A DNA stretch of 64,000 nt from Bog-756 sp963725275. Its GTDB lineage: Bacteria; Actinomycetota; Acidimicrobiia; Acidimicrobiales; RAAP-2. A program made the translations under genes and the position numbers. The stretch is taken from contig CAVRXS010000005.1 in the NCBI GenBank assembly GCA_963725275.1, positions 434,001-498,000 of the forward strand, written 5' to 3'. Positions 1 through 8,614 of this stretch are shown piece after piece. The notes below the pieces were generated by a model that worked only from the letters and a program-made list of their open reading frames with translations, did no database searches and was not told where the DNA came from. Position 1 is the stretch's first letter; each line of letters begins with the position of its first letter.

Positions 1-1027
1 TGGCGACGGTCTGGTGGGGCCGATCCAGGTCATAGCCGAACGTCGCCGCTTGCGACCGCAGCTGGTCGAGGTCACGACCTTCGAGGAGCTCGGCCGCGAA
101 CCCAGCCAACGACGCGGTTCCGGTGCCCTCAGCCGTCCGCGCCCGGAGCAGCTCGACGGTGAGGATCGAGGCCGCCTGCTCGAGGGACATCAGGTCCACC
201 TCGGGCAGGTCACCGGCCGGGTCGTGGATGCTGATCCTGCCGAGAAGCGTCTCATCGGGACATGCCGCCGCAGTCCAGCTGTCGGCATGACGCTCGCGGA
301 CGCCGTGGAGGGGCCGCAGGCGGTCGGCCGCCGAGCACCCTGCGACGAGCCGATCCTGGGGGATGTCGTGCCCTGCGTACCCGGCCCCGCCAAGCAGCTG
401 CCCAGCCCCGTCCATGATCAGCACCTTGCGCCCGGTCCGGTCATGGAGGACCCGGGCGATGCCGTCGACCCCGTTGTCCTGGGCGATCTCGGCGAGGAGC
501 TCTCGTTGGAGCGCCATCATCTCCTGTGTGGCGGCCCGGTAGGCCGCCGACGCGACCTGCTTCGCGGTGGAGGGGGAGTAGGCCGATTCCCGGACGACGG
601 CAAGCAGCAACGGCTCGGCCGATCGACTCAGCGGCGTCACAGTGAGACAGAGAGGAAGCAGTGTGCCCCCGCGTACCCTTCCTTCGATCTCGAGACGCCG
701 GGGTAGGTAGGAGCCCTCGGAGGCGTCAGGCCCCTGCACCCGCTCGAACGACTCGATCGCCAGATGCCCGTTGAGCTCAGGAGCGAAGAGGCTTGAGAGA
801 TTCAGCGACGCGAGCGCGCCATGGTCGAGGTCGAAGAGCTGCTCGGCCGCGGGGTTGCAGGCCAGGATGCTCCCAGCGTGGTCCGTGACGATCATGGCGT
901 CCGGGCTGGTCTCCAGGTATTCGTCGACTGCTGATCGTGGAAGCACCGTACTGAGCCGGATGCCCTCCCTCTCGGGGGGAGCTTCCTCGCCTAGTGTCTC
1001 CTGGTCCCAACTCCGTAGGATCGCCAT
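1..1027 (-). CDS. PAS domain, PucR/CdaR-type transcriptional regulator (C-terminus outside window)
   Basis: An uninterrupted minus-strand frame starts at ATG 1027 and runs off the left edge (342 codons seen). An in-frame TAG lies four codons upstream of the ATG, which fixes the N-terminal limit. Residues about 28-95 look like a PAS sensor domain (VDEYLETSPDAMIVTDHAG, then ILACNPAAEQLF). The last residues seen (GRDLDQLRSQAATFGYDLDRP) match the start of the GGDEF-like region of PucR/CdaR regulators, which normally precedes a C-terminal helix-turn-helix. That HTH is not in the window. The family usually activates catabolic genes in response to a small ligand; the ligand here is unknown. It stands alone, diverging from the surface-protein gene at 1412. 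Confidence 0.7.
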   Translation of the reverse strand, partial: MAILRSWDQETLGEEAPPEREGIRLSTVLPRSAVDEYLETSPDAMIVTDHAGSILACNPAAEQLFDLDHGALASLNLSSLFAPELNGHLAIESFERVQGPDASEGSYLPRRLEIEGRVRGGTLLPLCLTVTPLSRSAEPLLLAVVRESAYSPSTAKQVASAAYRAATQEMMALQRELLAEIAQDNGVDGIARVLHDRTGRKVLIMDGAGQLLGGAGYAGHDIPQDRLVAGCSAADRLRPLHGVRERHADSWTAAACPDETLLGRISIHDPAGDLPEVDLMSLEQAASILTVELLRARTAEGTGTASLAGFAAELLEGRDLDQLRSQAATFGYDLDRPHQTVA

Positions 1028-1411
1028 CGCCGTCCCGCCCTAGTTTCGATCTTTCGAATGTGTTGCTGGCGATTCCCCCGCTGGGCCCGCCCTGCAACTG
1101 TGTAGTCCGGTTGGCTGGAGGTGTCCAACGCGATGGGCCTCGCAACGGTTGGCGTTCAGCACTTCGCCACTCTGAGCGGAATCGAGTACCACGGAGCGCG
1201 GCGAAGTGCCGGTGGATGTGCGGAATCGGCGAGGTTTCCCGGGGTCCACGACTGGGCCGGACGGTGAGTGACCGGCTCACGGGTGGGCGGATTGAACAAC
1301 CAGCGAGGGGAATCTTCGTTCGGTTCGGACGATGACTTGGAGGCGGTTTTCGGTGATCGTTAGTACCGGGTACCCATAGGTATCTCCCGATAGCTCAGGA
1401 GGAAGACAAGC
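1028..1411. other. intergenic region with candidate operator before the 1412 gene
   Basis: This 384-bp divergent region contains no supported gene. A nested inverted repeat sits at 1364-1382: TACC and GGTA arms around the palindrome GGGTACCC (1368-1375). It lies 30-48 bp upstream of the ATG at 1412, a position suited to an operator or 5' UTR element. A Shine-Dalgarno AGGAGGA is at 1397-1403. I recognise no known riboswitch. Confidence 0.4.
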
Positions 1412-3538
1412 ATGTTGACACGAGAGCGGCCGAAAGCCGCGACGAAGAGGGGTCGGCGAACGTTGCTGACAGGGGTCGTAGCGGTTGCGCTCTTAGGGGG
1501 CATGGCCGTTAGCGTTGCTTCTGCCAGCGTTGCCGGCGCCGCAGCACGCAGTATCGAAGTCTGCAAGCTGGGTAATGTCCCTGGCTCGTTCAACTTCACG
1601 TTGAACGGCGAGACGACTTTCTCGCTGGTGAGCGGTGGATGCAAGACGCTCACCGCCCTTGCATCCAACACGGTGGTCGAAGCGGCATCGACGACGACGC
1701 ATGTCTCGTCGATTGTCCTCGTTCCGAACACCGGTACCGTGTCGGTCGCGAACCAGTCGGCAACCGTGAAGGTTGCGTCAGGTAGCAGCACGACTGCGAC
1801 CTTCACCAACGTCCCGTCTTACGGACAGCTGAAGGTGTGCAAGGTGGCTGCGGCCAACTCGCCGAGCCTCATCGGGCAGTCCTTCAGCTTCACCGAGCGG
1901 ACCGCCAACAGCGTTGTCGGTCCCTTCAGTGTGAGCGCGGCGAGCAAGCCCGACACCAGCTGCGGAGGCTTGCAGAGGTATCAGGTCGGAACCCGGGTGA
2001 ACATCTCGGAGGCTGCGACGGCTGGCACTCAGGTGACCAACGTCGGCGTCACTGGCGGCTCGCTCAGTTCTTGGAGCGGGCAGAATGCGACAGCCATCGT
2101 TGGTCCGTCGAACGTGACGACCGTGGTCAACTACACCAACGGCATCACGCCGATCGTGCTGAACGGCGCAATCGAGGTCTGCAAGCAGGCCGGAGATAGC
2201 TATGTCAGCGGTACCTTCAACTTCGAGCTGAGCTCTGGAGAGTGGAGCACCTGGACGTCGGTCTACCTGCCAAGTGGCGGTGGGGTCTTCTGCACTGGAG
2301 ACATCCCCGTGCCAGCAGGACAGGTCACGGTGACCGAGGAGTCCGCTCCTCCGTACTACGTCAGCTCGGTTGCGGCCATCCCACAGGGTGATCTGGTGAG
2401 CGAGAACCTCGCCAATCAGACCGCAACGTTCAGCGTTTCTGACGGCGCAGCGACCACGGCGATCTTCACCAACAGCACTGATCTCGGCTATGTGAAGGTC
2501 TGCAAGACCCTCCAGGACGGGAACAGCTCGGCCCTCGTGGGTACGCCGTTCACCTTCAACGTGAGCGACGCTGCTGGTACGCAGACCGAGTCTGTGATCA
2601 CCCCCGCGGTCGGCTCCACGGCTTGCTCCCTGGACCTCACGGCCCTTCCGGTCGGGTCCACCGCCACGGTTACCGAGGTGGGACAGCCCAACGTGGCAGT
2701 CACCGGAGTCAGTGTCTATCCGTCGGGCGCCGGTACGGTGTCTGGCTCTTCGGCAACGCTCACGGTGAGTGACACCAGTGTTGTTTCGGCAACGTTCACC
2801 AACGAGGCCCTCGGTTGGGTCGAGGTGTGCAAGAACGCTGCTGACCCATCGACGGGGAACCAGATCTTCCCCTTCACCATCACCAGCGAGTACGGCACGC
2901 TTCTGTACAGCTTCAACGTGGCTGCCGGACAGTGCTCGCAGCCCTACCAGGTGCCGGCTGGAACGGCGCAGGTCAACGAGATCCAGGCGAATCCCAATTT
3001 CTACCTGGCGAACGTCACGGCCGTTGAGGCTGGTGCGCCCGGTGGTAACCGTCTGTTGTCTTGCTCCAACTGCGACCCCGCGACCGTCCAGGTTGTGTAC
3101 GGTGGCGTTGGAAACGAGACGCTGGTGACCTTCACCGACGCGGTTGTGCAGGGTCAGTTCAAGATCTGCACGCAGCAGACGTCACCGGATGCCAACCTCA
3201 ACAATGGTGAGCCGTTCGTGTTCGACTACTCGTACACGGTCAATGGCACCACCACGACGGGGTCGGTCACGCTGACCAACCCGCTCAGCGGAGCCACCTG
3301 CTCGGCTGTCAGCGGCAACATTCCGCTGGTGAACGCCAACGGGTCCATGGTCACAATCTCGGTCAGCGAGCAGCAGCCCAGCACGCCTTCCGTGGAGCTG
3401 ACCAATGTTCAGTACCAGGGCAATGGAAACGTCATCAGCAGCCCGACTGTGCCGACGACGACGTTCCCGGCCACGCTGACCTTCAGCAATGGAGCTGGCA
3501 TGAACGTGGCAACGTTCACTCAGGGGCGCACCCCCTAA
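1412..3538 (+). CDS. secreted repeat protein with six paired-cysteine Ig-like repeats
   Basis: 708 residues, started at ATG 1412 with an excellent AGGAGGA Shine-Dalgarno 8 nt upstream. Residues 1-45 are a Sec signal peptide: basic n-region (KRGRR), hydrophobic core about 18-38, and likely cleavage after AGAAA. The mature protein is about six repeats of 85-115 residues. Each begins with a (I/V/L)(E/K)(V/I)C(K/T) strand and ends near TFTN. Each repeat has one Cys in the VCK strand and a second Cys later (first repeat C51 and C77), so a disulfide per domain is likely. There is no LPXTG motif or C-terminal membrane anchor, so it is probably released or wall-associated. The family is unknown to me; a prealbumin-like or Ig-like beta-sandwich is an inference. 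Strong hairpins follow the stop codon. Confidence 0.8.
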   Translation: MLTRERPKAATKRGRRTLLTGVVAVALLGGMAVSVASASVAGAAARSIEVCKLGNVPGSFNFTLNGETTFSLVSGGCKTLTALASNTVVEAASTTTHVSSIVLVPNTGTVSVANQSATVKVASGSSTTATFTNVPSYGQLKVCKVAAANSPSLIGQSFSFTERTANSVVGPFSVSAASKPDTSCGGLQRYQVGTRVNISEAATAGTQVTNVGVTGGSLSSWSGQNATAIVGPSNVTTVVNYTNGITPIVLNGAIEVCKQAGDSYVSGTFNFELSSGEWSTWTSVYLPSGGGVFCTGDIPVPAGQVTVTEESAPPYYVSSVAAIPQGDLVSENLANQTATFSVSDGAATTAIFTNSTDLGYVKVCKTLQDGNSSALVGTPFTFNVSDAAGTQTESVITPAVGSTACSLDLTALPVGSTATVTEVGQPNVAVTGVSVYPSGAGTVSGSSATLTVSDTSVVSATFTNEALGWVEVCKNAADPSTGNQIFPFTITSEYGTLLYSFNVAAGQCSQPYQVPAGTAQVNEIQANPNFYLANVTAVEAGAPGGNRLLSCSNCDPATVQVVYGGVGNETLVTFTDAVVQGQFKICTQQTSPDANLNNGEPFVFDYSYTVNGTTTTGSVTLTNPLSGATCSAVSGNIPLVNANGSMVTISVSEQQPSTPSVELTNVQYQGNGNVISSPTVPTTTFPATLTFSNGAGMNVATFTQGRTP

Positions 3539-3587
3539 GGCGAACGAAATAAGAGGATGCCTAGTGGGTGTCCTCGATAGACCCGGA

Positions 3588-3619
3588 GGCAGGGGATTCC
3601 CGAAAGGGAGCCCCCTGCC
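3588..3619 (+). terminator. hairpin downstream of the 1412 gene
   Basis: The arms GGCAGGGG and CCCCTGCC enclose an inner CCC-GAAA-GGG hairpin. This is the first of two stacked stem-loops about 50 bp after the stop at 3538. There is no long T-run, as is usual in high-GC actinobacteria. Confidence 0.6.
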
Positions 3620-3630
3620 CCGGGGGTGAT

Positions 3631-3659
3631 GCGAAGGGACCCCTTCGGGGTCCCTTCGC
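3631..3659 (+). terminator. strong 13-bp stem terminator hairpin
   Basis: A perfect inverted repeat: GCGAAGGGACCCC, loop TTC, then its exact complement. Together with the preceding hairpin it insulates the 1412 gene from the 3928 gene. Confidence 0.75.
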
Positions 3660-3927
3660 CGCGTCTGTGGACATTCGCTCCATACACAGGAGTCACGCGT
3701 CAGCAGGCGCCGGACCTCTGACCGTCACTTTGGGTAGTAGGGAGAGGACGCAGCGTGCCGGAGAGTGCAATTCCCCTTGTAATTGGATATGCCATCCCCT
3801 AGATTTCTGCCCTGGTTGGGGGGTGTTGTAAACGGGAAACCCGTGCTGCGTCACCCGATCGTCATGAGGGATGGGCAGGGGAGTTCGAGTGGCTCGGACC
3901 CCGCATGAGGCTCGAGGAGACGCGCAG
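3660..3927 (+). promoter_or_regulatory. leader region of the 3928 repeat-protein gene
   Basis: This is the remainder of a 389-bp gene-free stretch (3539-3927). It contains an AT-rich inverted repeat CAATT...AATTG (3768-3785), a small hairpin ACGGG-AAA-CCCGT (3832-3844), and a GAGGAGA ribosome-binding site at 3914-3920. Spacing suggests a promoter and a structured 5' UTR. I compared it mentally with c-di-GMP, c-di-AMP and cobalamin riboswitch cores and found no match. Confidence 0.35.
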
Positions 3928-6900
3928 ATGAAGGCATCACTGGCGAGGCGTATCGCATCACTGGGCGGAGCAGTGGCGCTGCTCGCAGCTCTTCTCGGAG
4001 GCTCAGCCGCAGTGCTCACGGCTGGGCCCGCAGCGGCGTCCGGCACGATCACTCAGATTTCGCCGTTCTCGGACCTGGTCACTGCAGGCACTGCGGTCGT
4101 GAATCTCCAGTTGAACACGACCGGTGGGGTTGGGCCAGTGACGTTCTTCACCGACTCGGCCGTCTGCGAGCCAATTACGGTTTCTTCGACTGGCCTGGTT
4201 AATGCTTCAGACACTGTCCCGCCTGGCTCATACTCTCTCTTCGGGACCGATTCAGACGGCTTCGGCAATGTCGGTACCTGGCTCTTCAACTTCACCGTCA
4301 CGGGTACGGGCAATGGGGTGACCCAGGAGGCTCCGTTCTCGGGCAACGTGGCTGCGGGCAGCTCCTTTACCGATCAGCTCAATACGAACGGTGTGAGTCC
4401 GGTCACATTCAGCGTGACCACCTCCTCGCCGGCGTTCAGCGTGAGCTCGAGCGGGGCGATCTCCGCACCGGACACCCTCGCCGCGCCGAACACCTACACC
4501 GTTTCGGGGACGGACTCTGATTCTTGTGGCAACACTGGGACCTGGTCCTATGCCCTCACGGTGATCCCGGGGACTATCACTCAGAGTTCGCCGACCGGGA
4601 ACACCGTGGTCGCCGGCAACACGTTGACCGACCAGCTGGCGACGACCGGTAACCACGGTGCGGTCACCTTCACCGTGACCTCGTCCAACCCGTCGTTCAC
4701 CGTCTCATCGAGTGGGGCGGTCTCGGTCCCGGCCACCCTCGCCGCGCCGAACATCTACATCGTCTCTGGAACCGACACCGATCCCTTGGGGGACACTGGA
4801 ATCTGGTCCTACACCCTCATGGTGAACCCGGGGACCATCACCCAGAGTGCACCGACCGGGAACACCGTGGTCGCCGGCCATACCCTCACCGACCAGCTGG
4901 CGACGACCGGCAACCATGGTGCGGTCACCTTCACCGTGACCTCGTCCAACCCGGCGTTCACCGTCTCATCGAGTGGGGCGGTCTCGGTCCCGGCCACCCT
5001 CGCCAAGAACACCTACATCGTCTCTGGAACCGACACCGATCCCTTGGGGGACGTCGGAATCTGGTCCTACACCCTCATGGTGAACCCGGGGACCATCACC
5101 CAGAGTTCGCCGACCGGCAACACCGTGGTCGCCGGCCATACCCTCACCGACCAGCTGGCGACGACCGGCAACCATGGTGCGGTCACCTTCACCGTGACCT
5201 CGTCCAACCCGGCGTTCACCGTCTCATCGAGTGGGGCGGTCTCGGTCCCGGCCACCCTCGCCGCGCCGAACACCTACATCGTCTCTGGAACCGACTCCGA
5301 CCCCTTGGGGGACACTGGGATCTGGTCCTACACCCTCATGGTGAACCCGGGGACCATCACCCAGAGTGCACCGACCGGGAACACCGTGGTCGCCGGCAAC
5401 ACGTTGACCGACCAGCTGGCGACGACCGGTAACCACGGTGCGGTCACCTTCACCGTGACCTCGTCCAACCCGTCGTTCACCGTCTCATCGAGTGGGGCGG
5501 TCTCGGTCCCGGCCACCCTCGCCGCGCCGAACACCTACATCGTCTCTGGAACCGACACCGACCCCTTGGGGGACACTGGAATCTGGTCCTACACCCTCAT
5601 GGTGGGCTCGGGGCTCATCACCCAGAGTGCACCGACCGGGAACACCGTGGTCGCCGGCCATACCCTCACCGACCAGTTGGCGACGACCGGTAACCACGGT
5701 GCGGTCACCTTCACCGTGACCTCGTCCAACCCGTCGTTCACCGTCTCATCGAGTGGGGCGGTCTCGGTCCCGGCCACCCTCGCGGCGCCGAACTCCTACA
5801 TCGTCTCTGGAACCGACACCGATCCCTTGGGGGACGTCGGAATCTGGTCCTACACCCTCATGGTGAACCCGGGGACCATCACCCAGAGTGCACCGACTGA
5901 CGGCGCCGTGGCCGCCGGCAACACCCTCACCGACCAGCTGGCGACGACCGGCAACCATGGTGCGGTCACCTTCACCGTGACCTCGTCCAACCCGGCGTTC
6001 ACCGTCTCATCGAGTGGGGCGGTCTCGGTCCCGGCCACCCTCGCCAAGAACACCTACATCGTCTCTGGAACCGACACCGACCCCTTGGGGGACCTTGGAA
6101 TCTGGTCGTACACCCTTACGGTGGGCTCGGGGCTCATCTCTCAGAGTCCGCCGACCGGGAACATCGTGGCCGCCGGCCATACCCTCACCGACCAGCTGGC
6201 GACGACCGGTAACCACGGTGCGGTCACCTTCACCGTGACCTCGTCCAACCCGTCGTTCACCGTCTCATCGAGTGGGGCGGTCTCGGTCCCGGCCACCCTC
6301 GCGGCGCCGAACACCTACATCGTCTCTGGAACCGACACCGACCCCTTGGGGGACGTCGGAATCTGGTTGTACGCCCTCACGGTGAACCCGGGGACCATCA
6401 CCCAGAGTGCACCGACCGGGAACACCGTGGTCGCCGGCCATACCCTCACCGACCAGCTGGCGACGACCGGCAGCCATGGTGCGGTCACCTTCACCGTGAC
6501 CTCGTCCAACCCGGCGTTCACCGTCTCATCGAGTGGGGCGATCTCGGTCCCGGCCACCCTCGCCGTGAACACCTACATCGTCTCTGGAACCGACACCGAT
6601 CCCTTGGGGGACACTGGAATCTGGTCCTACGCCCTCACGGTGAACCCTGTTCCTGGGCCCAGCGGTGGCTACTGGCTGGTGGCCTCCGACGGCGGCATCT
6701 TCTCCTTCGGCGACGCGGTCTTCCACGGCTCGACCGGCAACATCACCCTCAACAAGCCGATCGTCGGGATGGCGGCGACCCCCGACGGCAAGGGCTACTG
6801 GCTGGTGGCCTCCGACGGCGGCATCTTCGCCTTCGGCGACGCGGTCTTCCACGGCTCGACCGGTGACATCACCCTCAACAAGCCGATCGTCGGGATGGCG

Positions 6901-7410
6901 GCGACCCCCGACGGCAAGGGCTACTGGCTGGTGGCCTCCGACGGCGGCATCTTCGCCTTCGGCGACGCGGTCTTCCACGGCTCGACCGGTGACGTCACCC
7001 TCAACAAGCCGATCGTCGGGATGGCGGCGACCACCGACGGCAAGGGCTACTGGCTGGTGGCCTCCGACGGCGGCATCTTCGCCTTCGGCGACGCGGTCTT
7101 CCACGGCTCGACCGGTGACGTCACCCTCAACAAGCCGATCGTCGGGATGGCGGCGACCACCGACGGCAAGGGCTACTGGCTGGTGGCCTCCGACGGCGGC
7201 ATCTTCGCCTTCGGCGACGCGGTCTTCCACGGCTCGACCGGTGACGTCACCCTCAACAAGCCGATCGTCGGGATGGCGGCGACCCCCGACGGCAAGGGCT
7301 ACTGGCTGGTGGCCTCCGACGGCGGCATCTTCTCCTACGGCGACGCGGTCTTCGAGGGCTCGACCGGCAACATCACCCTCAACAAGCCGATCGTCGGGAT
7401 GTCAACGTAA
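3928..7410 (+). CDS. giant secreted repeat protein: ten 87-residue repeats plus six-copy 42-residue module
   Basis: 1160 residues from ATG 3928, chosen because it follows a GAGGAGA ribosome-binding site and begins a clean signal peptide (MKASLARRIASLGG, then a hydrophobic core ending GPAAAS). The ATG at 3871 has neither. Residues about 36-215 hold two diverged copies, followed by eight near-identical copies of an 86-87-residue unit beginning G(T/L)I(T/S)QS and ending about W(S/L)Y(T/A)L(M/T)V. These are probably Ig-like beta-sandwich domains. The C-terminus is exactly six copies of a 42-residue GYWLVASDGGIF-type repeat. There is no anchor motif. It is probably a filamentous adhesin or cell-envelope protein, which is inference. 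The same six-copy module recurs in the genes at 15777 and 24835. Confidence 0.85.
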   Translation: MKASLARRIASLGGAVALLAALLGGSAAVLTAGPAAASGTITQISPFSDLVTAGTAVVNLQLNTTGGVGPVTFFTDSAVCEPITVSSTGLVNASDTVPPGSYSLFGTDSDGFGNVGTWLFNFTVTGTGNGVTQEAPFSGNVAAGSSFTDQLNTNGVSPVTFSVTTSSPAFSVSSSGAISAPDTLAAPNTYTVSGTDSDSCGNTGTWSYALTVIPGTITQSSPTGNTVVAGNTLTDQLATTGNHGAVTFTVTSSNPSFTVSSSGAVSVPATLAAPNIYIVSGTDTDPLGDTGIWSYTLMVNPGTITQSAPTGNTVVAGHTLTDQLATTGNHGAVTFTVTSSNPAFTVSSSGAVSVPATLAKNTYIVSGTDTDPLGDVGIWSYTLMVNPGTITQSSPTGNTVVAGHTLTDQLATTGNHGAVTFTVTSSNPAFTVSSSGAVSVPATLAAPNTYIVSGTDSDPLGDTGIWSYTLMVNPGTITQSAPTGNTVVAGNTLTDQLATTGNHGAVTFTVTSSNPSFTVSSSGAVSVPATLAAPNTYIVSGTDTDPLGDTGIWSYTLMVGSGLITQSAPTGNTVVAGHTLTDQLATTGNHGAVTFTVTSSNPSFTVSSSGAVSVPATLAAPNSYIVSGTDTDPLGDVGIWSYTLMVNPGTITQSAPTDGAVAAGNTLTDQLATTGNHGAVTFTVTSSNPAFTVSSSGAVSVPATLAKNTYIVSGTDTDPLGDLGIWSYTLTVGSGLISQSPPTGNIVAAGHTLTDQLATTGNHGAVTFTVTSSNPSFTVSSSGAVSVPATLAAPNTYIVSGTDTDPLGDVGIWLYALTVNPGTITQSAPTGNTVVAGHTLTDQLATTGSHGAVTFTVTSSNPAFTVSSSGAISVPATLAVNTYIVSGTDTDPLGDTGIWSYALTVNPVPGPSGGYWLVASDGGIFSFGDAVFHGSTGNITLNKPIVGMAATPDGKGYWLVASDGGIFAFGDAVFHGSTGDITLNKPIVGMAATPDGKGYWLVASDGGIFAFGDAVFHGSTGDVTLNKPIVGMAATTDGKGYWLVASDGGIFAFGDAVFHGSTGDVTLNKPIVGMAATTDGKGYWLVASDGGIFAFGDAVFHGSTGDVTLNKPIVGMAATPDGKGYWLVASDGGIFSYGDAVFEGSTGNITLNKPIVGMST
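4570..6648 (+). repeat. eight tandem 258/261-bp coding repeats
   Basis: Eight direct repeats encode 87-residue units, or 86 where the AAPN turn becomes AKN or AVN. Many stretches are identical at the nucleotide level between copies, including third positions. That indicates recent duplication or ongoing gene conversion. The array is prone to copy-number change and to assembly collapse. Confidence 0.9.
6667..7410 (+). repeat. six tandem 126-bp repeats encoding the 42-residue module
   Basis: Six copies of a 42-residue unit with the pattern GYWLVASDGGIF(A/S)FGDAVF(H/E)GSTG..TLNKPIVGM. The last copy is truncated after IVGM. Nucleotide identity between copies is very high. Confidence 0.9.
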
Positions 7411-7426
7411 AAGGGATCGCTGAGCG

Positions 7427-8190
7427 ATGACGACAGGGGCATCTCTCCGCACTCGACACGCGTCGCAATTGGTCCGTTGTCTTGGTTTTGGTCGGGCTGT
7501 TGCTTGCCGGATGTTCGTCCCCGAGCGGCACGGCGAGCCCCTCGTCTAACGATTCCTCGACGACGACCGGGACGCCCCGGCTCCGGCACCGCAGCTGGGG
7601 GCCACACTGGGACGACCGACCACAAAACCGCACCATCGTCTGACGCGTCTACTTCGACGTCACTTCCCAGCTCAGAGTCCGGCTCCTCGACCTCATCGAC
7701 CCAGCCCGCTGGCAAAGGATCGAAGGGTTCCGCAACTCCTGCGATCACCGCCAACACCCCACCGTGTTCTCCCGCGATGATGACTGCTCAGGGTGGGCGT
7801 CGACGGACCTCGTCCGGGTTGGCTCAAGGGATAGTGGTCTTGACCAACACTTCGAGCGCATCCTGTTTCCTTTCGGGGAACCCCACGGTCGCACTCCTCC
7901 GAGCGGATGGGGCCCTCCTGGGTGTGGAGTTGAAGGAGGCCGTCAATCCTGCACTACCAGCGCTCCTCGTCTCGCCTCATGCCACGGCAACCCTTGTTGT
8001 GAATTGGACGAATTGGTGCGGAGCCAATCCGGGGCCGCTGCAGATTCGCATCACGCCAATCGGGAGCACAGCCGGGCTGATCGCTCCCTTCGACGGACCT
8101 CCCGGGACGGACTACGTCCCCTCATGCGCCAGCGCCTCGAAGGCCACCACGCTGGTTGTTGTTCACGCCTACAAAAAGGGAATCTCCTAA
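7427..8190 (+). CDS. DUF4232-like lipoprotein (two apparent frameshifts)
   Basis: Three frames together make one typical lipoprotein. ATG 7427 starts a short basic stretch. A second frame gives the hydrophobic core and lipobox (LVLVGLLLAGCSS, about 7479-7517) and a Ser/Thr linker. From about 7570 a third frame carries the body to the stop at 8190. The body has the DUF4232 pattern: an early Cys, VVLTNTSSASC, and NWTNWC. Such proteins are exported lipid-anchored domains of unknown function in actinobacteria. The two shifts (about 7465 and 7570) could be sequencing errors or real decay. The gene follows the 3928 gene by 16 bp and could be co-transcribed with it. Confidence 0.6.
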
Positions 8191-8614
8191 GGCCCCTTCC
8201 GTCCTCTACGAGGTCGGGTCCTTGCCGAGGGCACGAGACGGGCACCTGTTTCCACGGTCCGGGTATCCGGCGCGGCCATCACTGCACAAAGAACTCTCGG
8301 GGCAATGAAGCGGACGGCGCGCGACGCACGCGCACGGTGCACGACGCAACGCGCACGGTGCTCATCGCAACGCTCACGGTGTTTCGGCGATCACGCTCCG
8401 TATCGCGCTTCGGCGATCCTGCGCTTCCACATGCCGTCGAAAGGTTCACTCGAGTATGAGGGAGCGGACCAGATTTCGACGGTCTCACCGGCTCCGACGC
8501 GCGGTGCATTCCCCTGTGCGGACCTGCCCGCAATGTGCGATGCTACCTGGGGATTAGCGGGCAGGAGCAAGGTGACGGAAGGGCAGGGCGCAATGGGCAT
8601 GTCGGGTCGAACAT
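8191..8614. other. gene-free region with short tandem repeat
   Basis: This 424-bp stretch has no supported ORF. At 8331-8380 there are about 2.4 copies of a 21-bp unit (CGCACGGTGC followed by a CGCAACG half). TTCGGCGATC occurs twice at about 8384-8420. The function is unknown. It could contain the promoter of the 8615 gene. Confidence 0.5.

Noticed and set aside
3660..3927. Possible riboswitch in the long leader before 3928
   Set aside because: Small hairpins exist, but none of the c-di-GMP, c-di-AMP or cobalamin core motifs is present.
4570..6648. Possible CRISPR array because of regular direct repeats
   Set aside because: The repeats are 258-261 bp, contiguous and coding, with no unique spacers and no cas genes in the window.
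6526..7230. 234-residue minus-strand ORF with a repeated EDRVAEGEDAAVGG pattern
   Set aside because: It is the antisense shadow of the six-copy 126-bp repeat. Its periodicity is inherited from the plus-strand gene and it has no RBS or homology.
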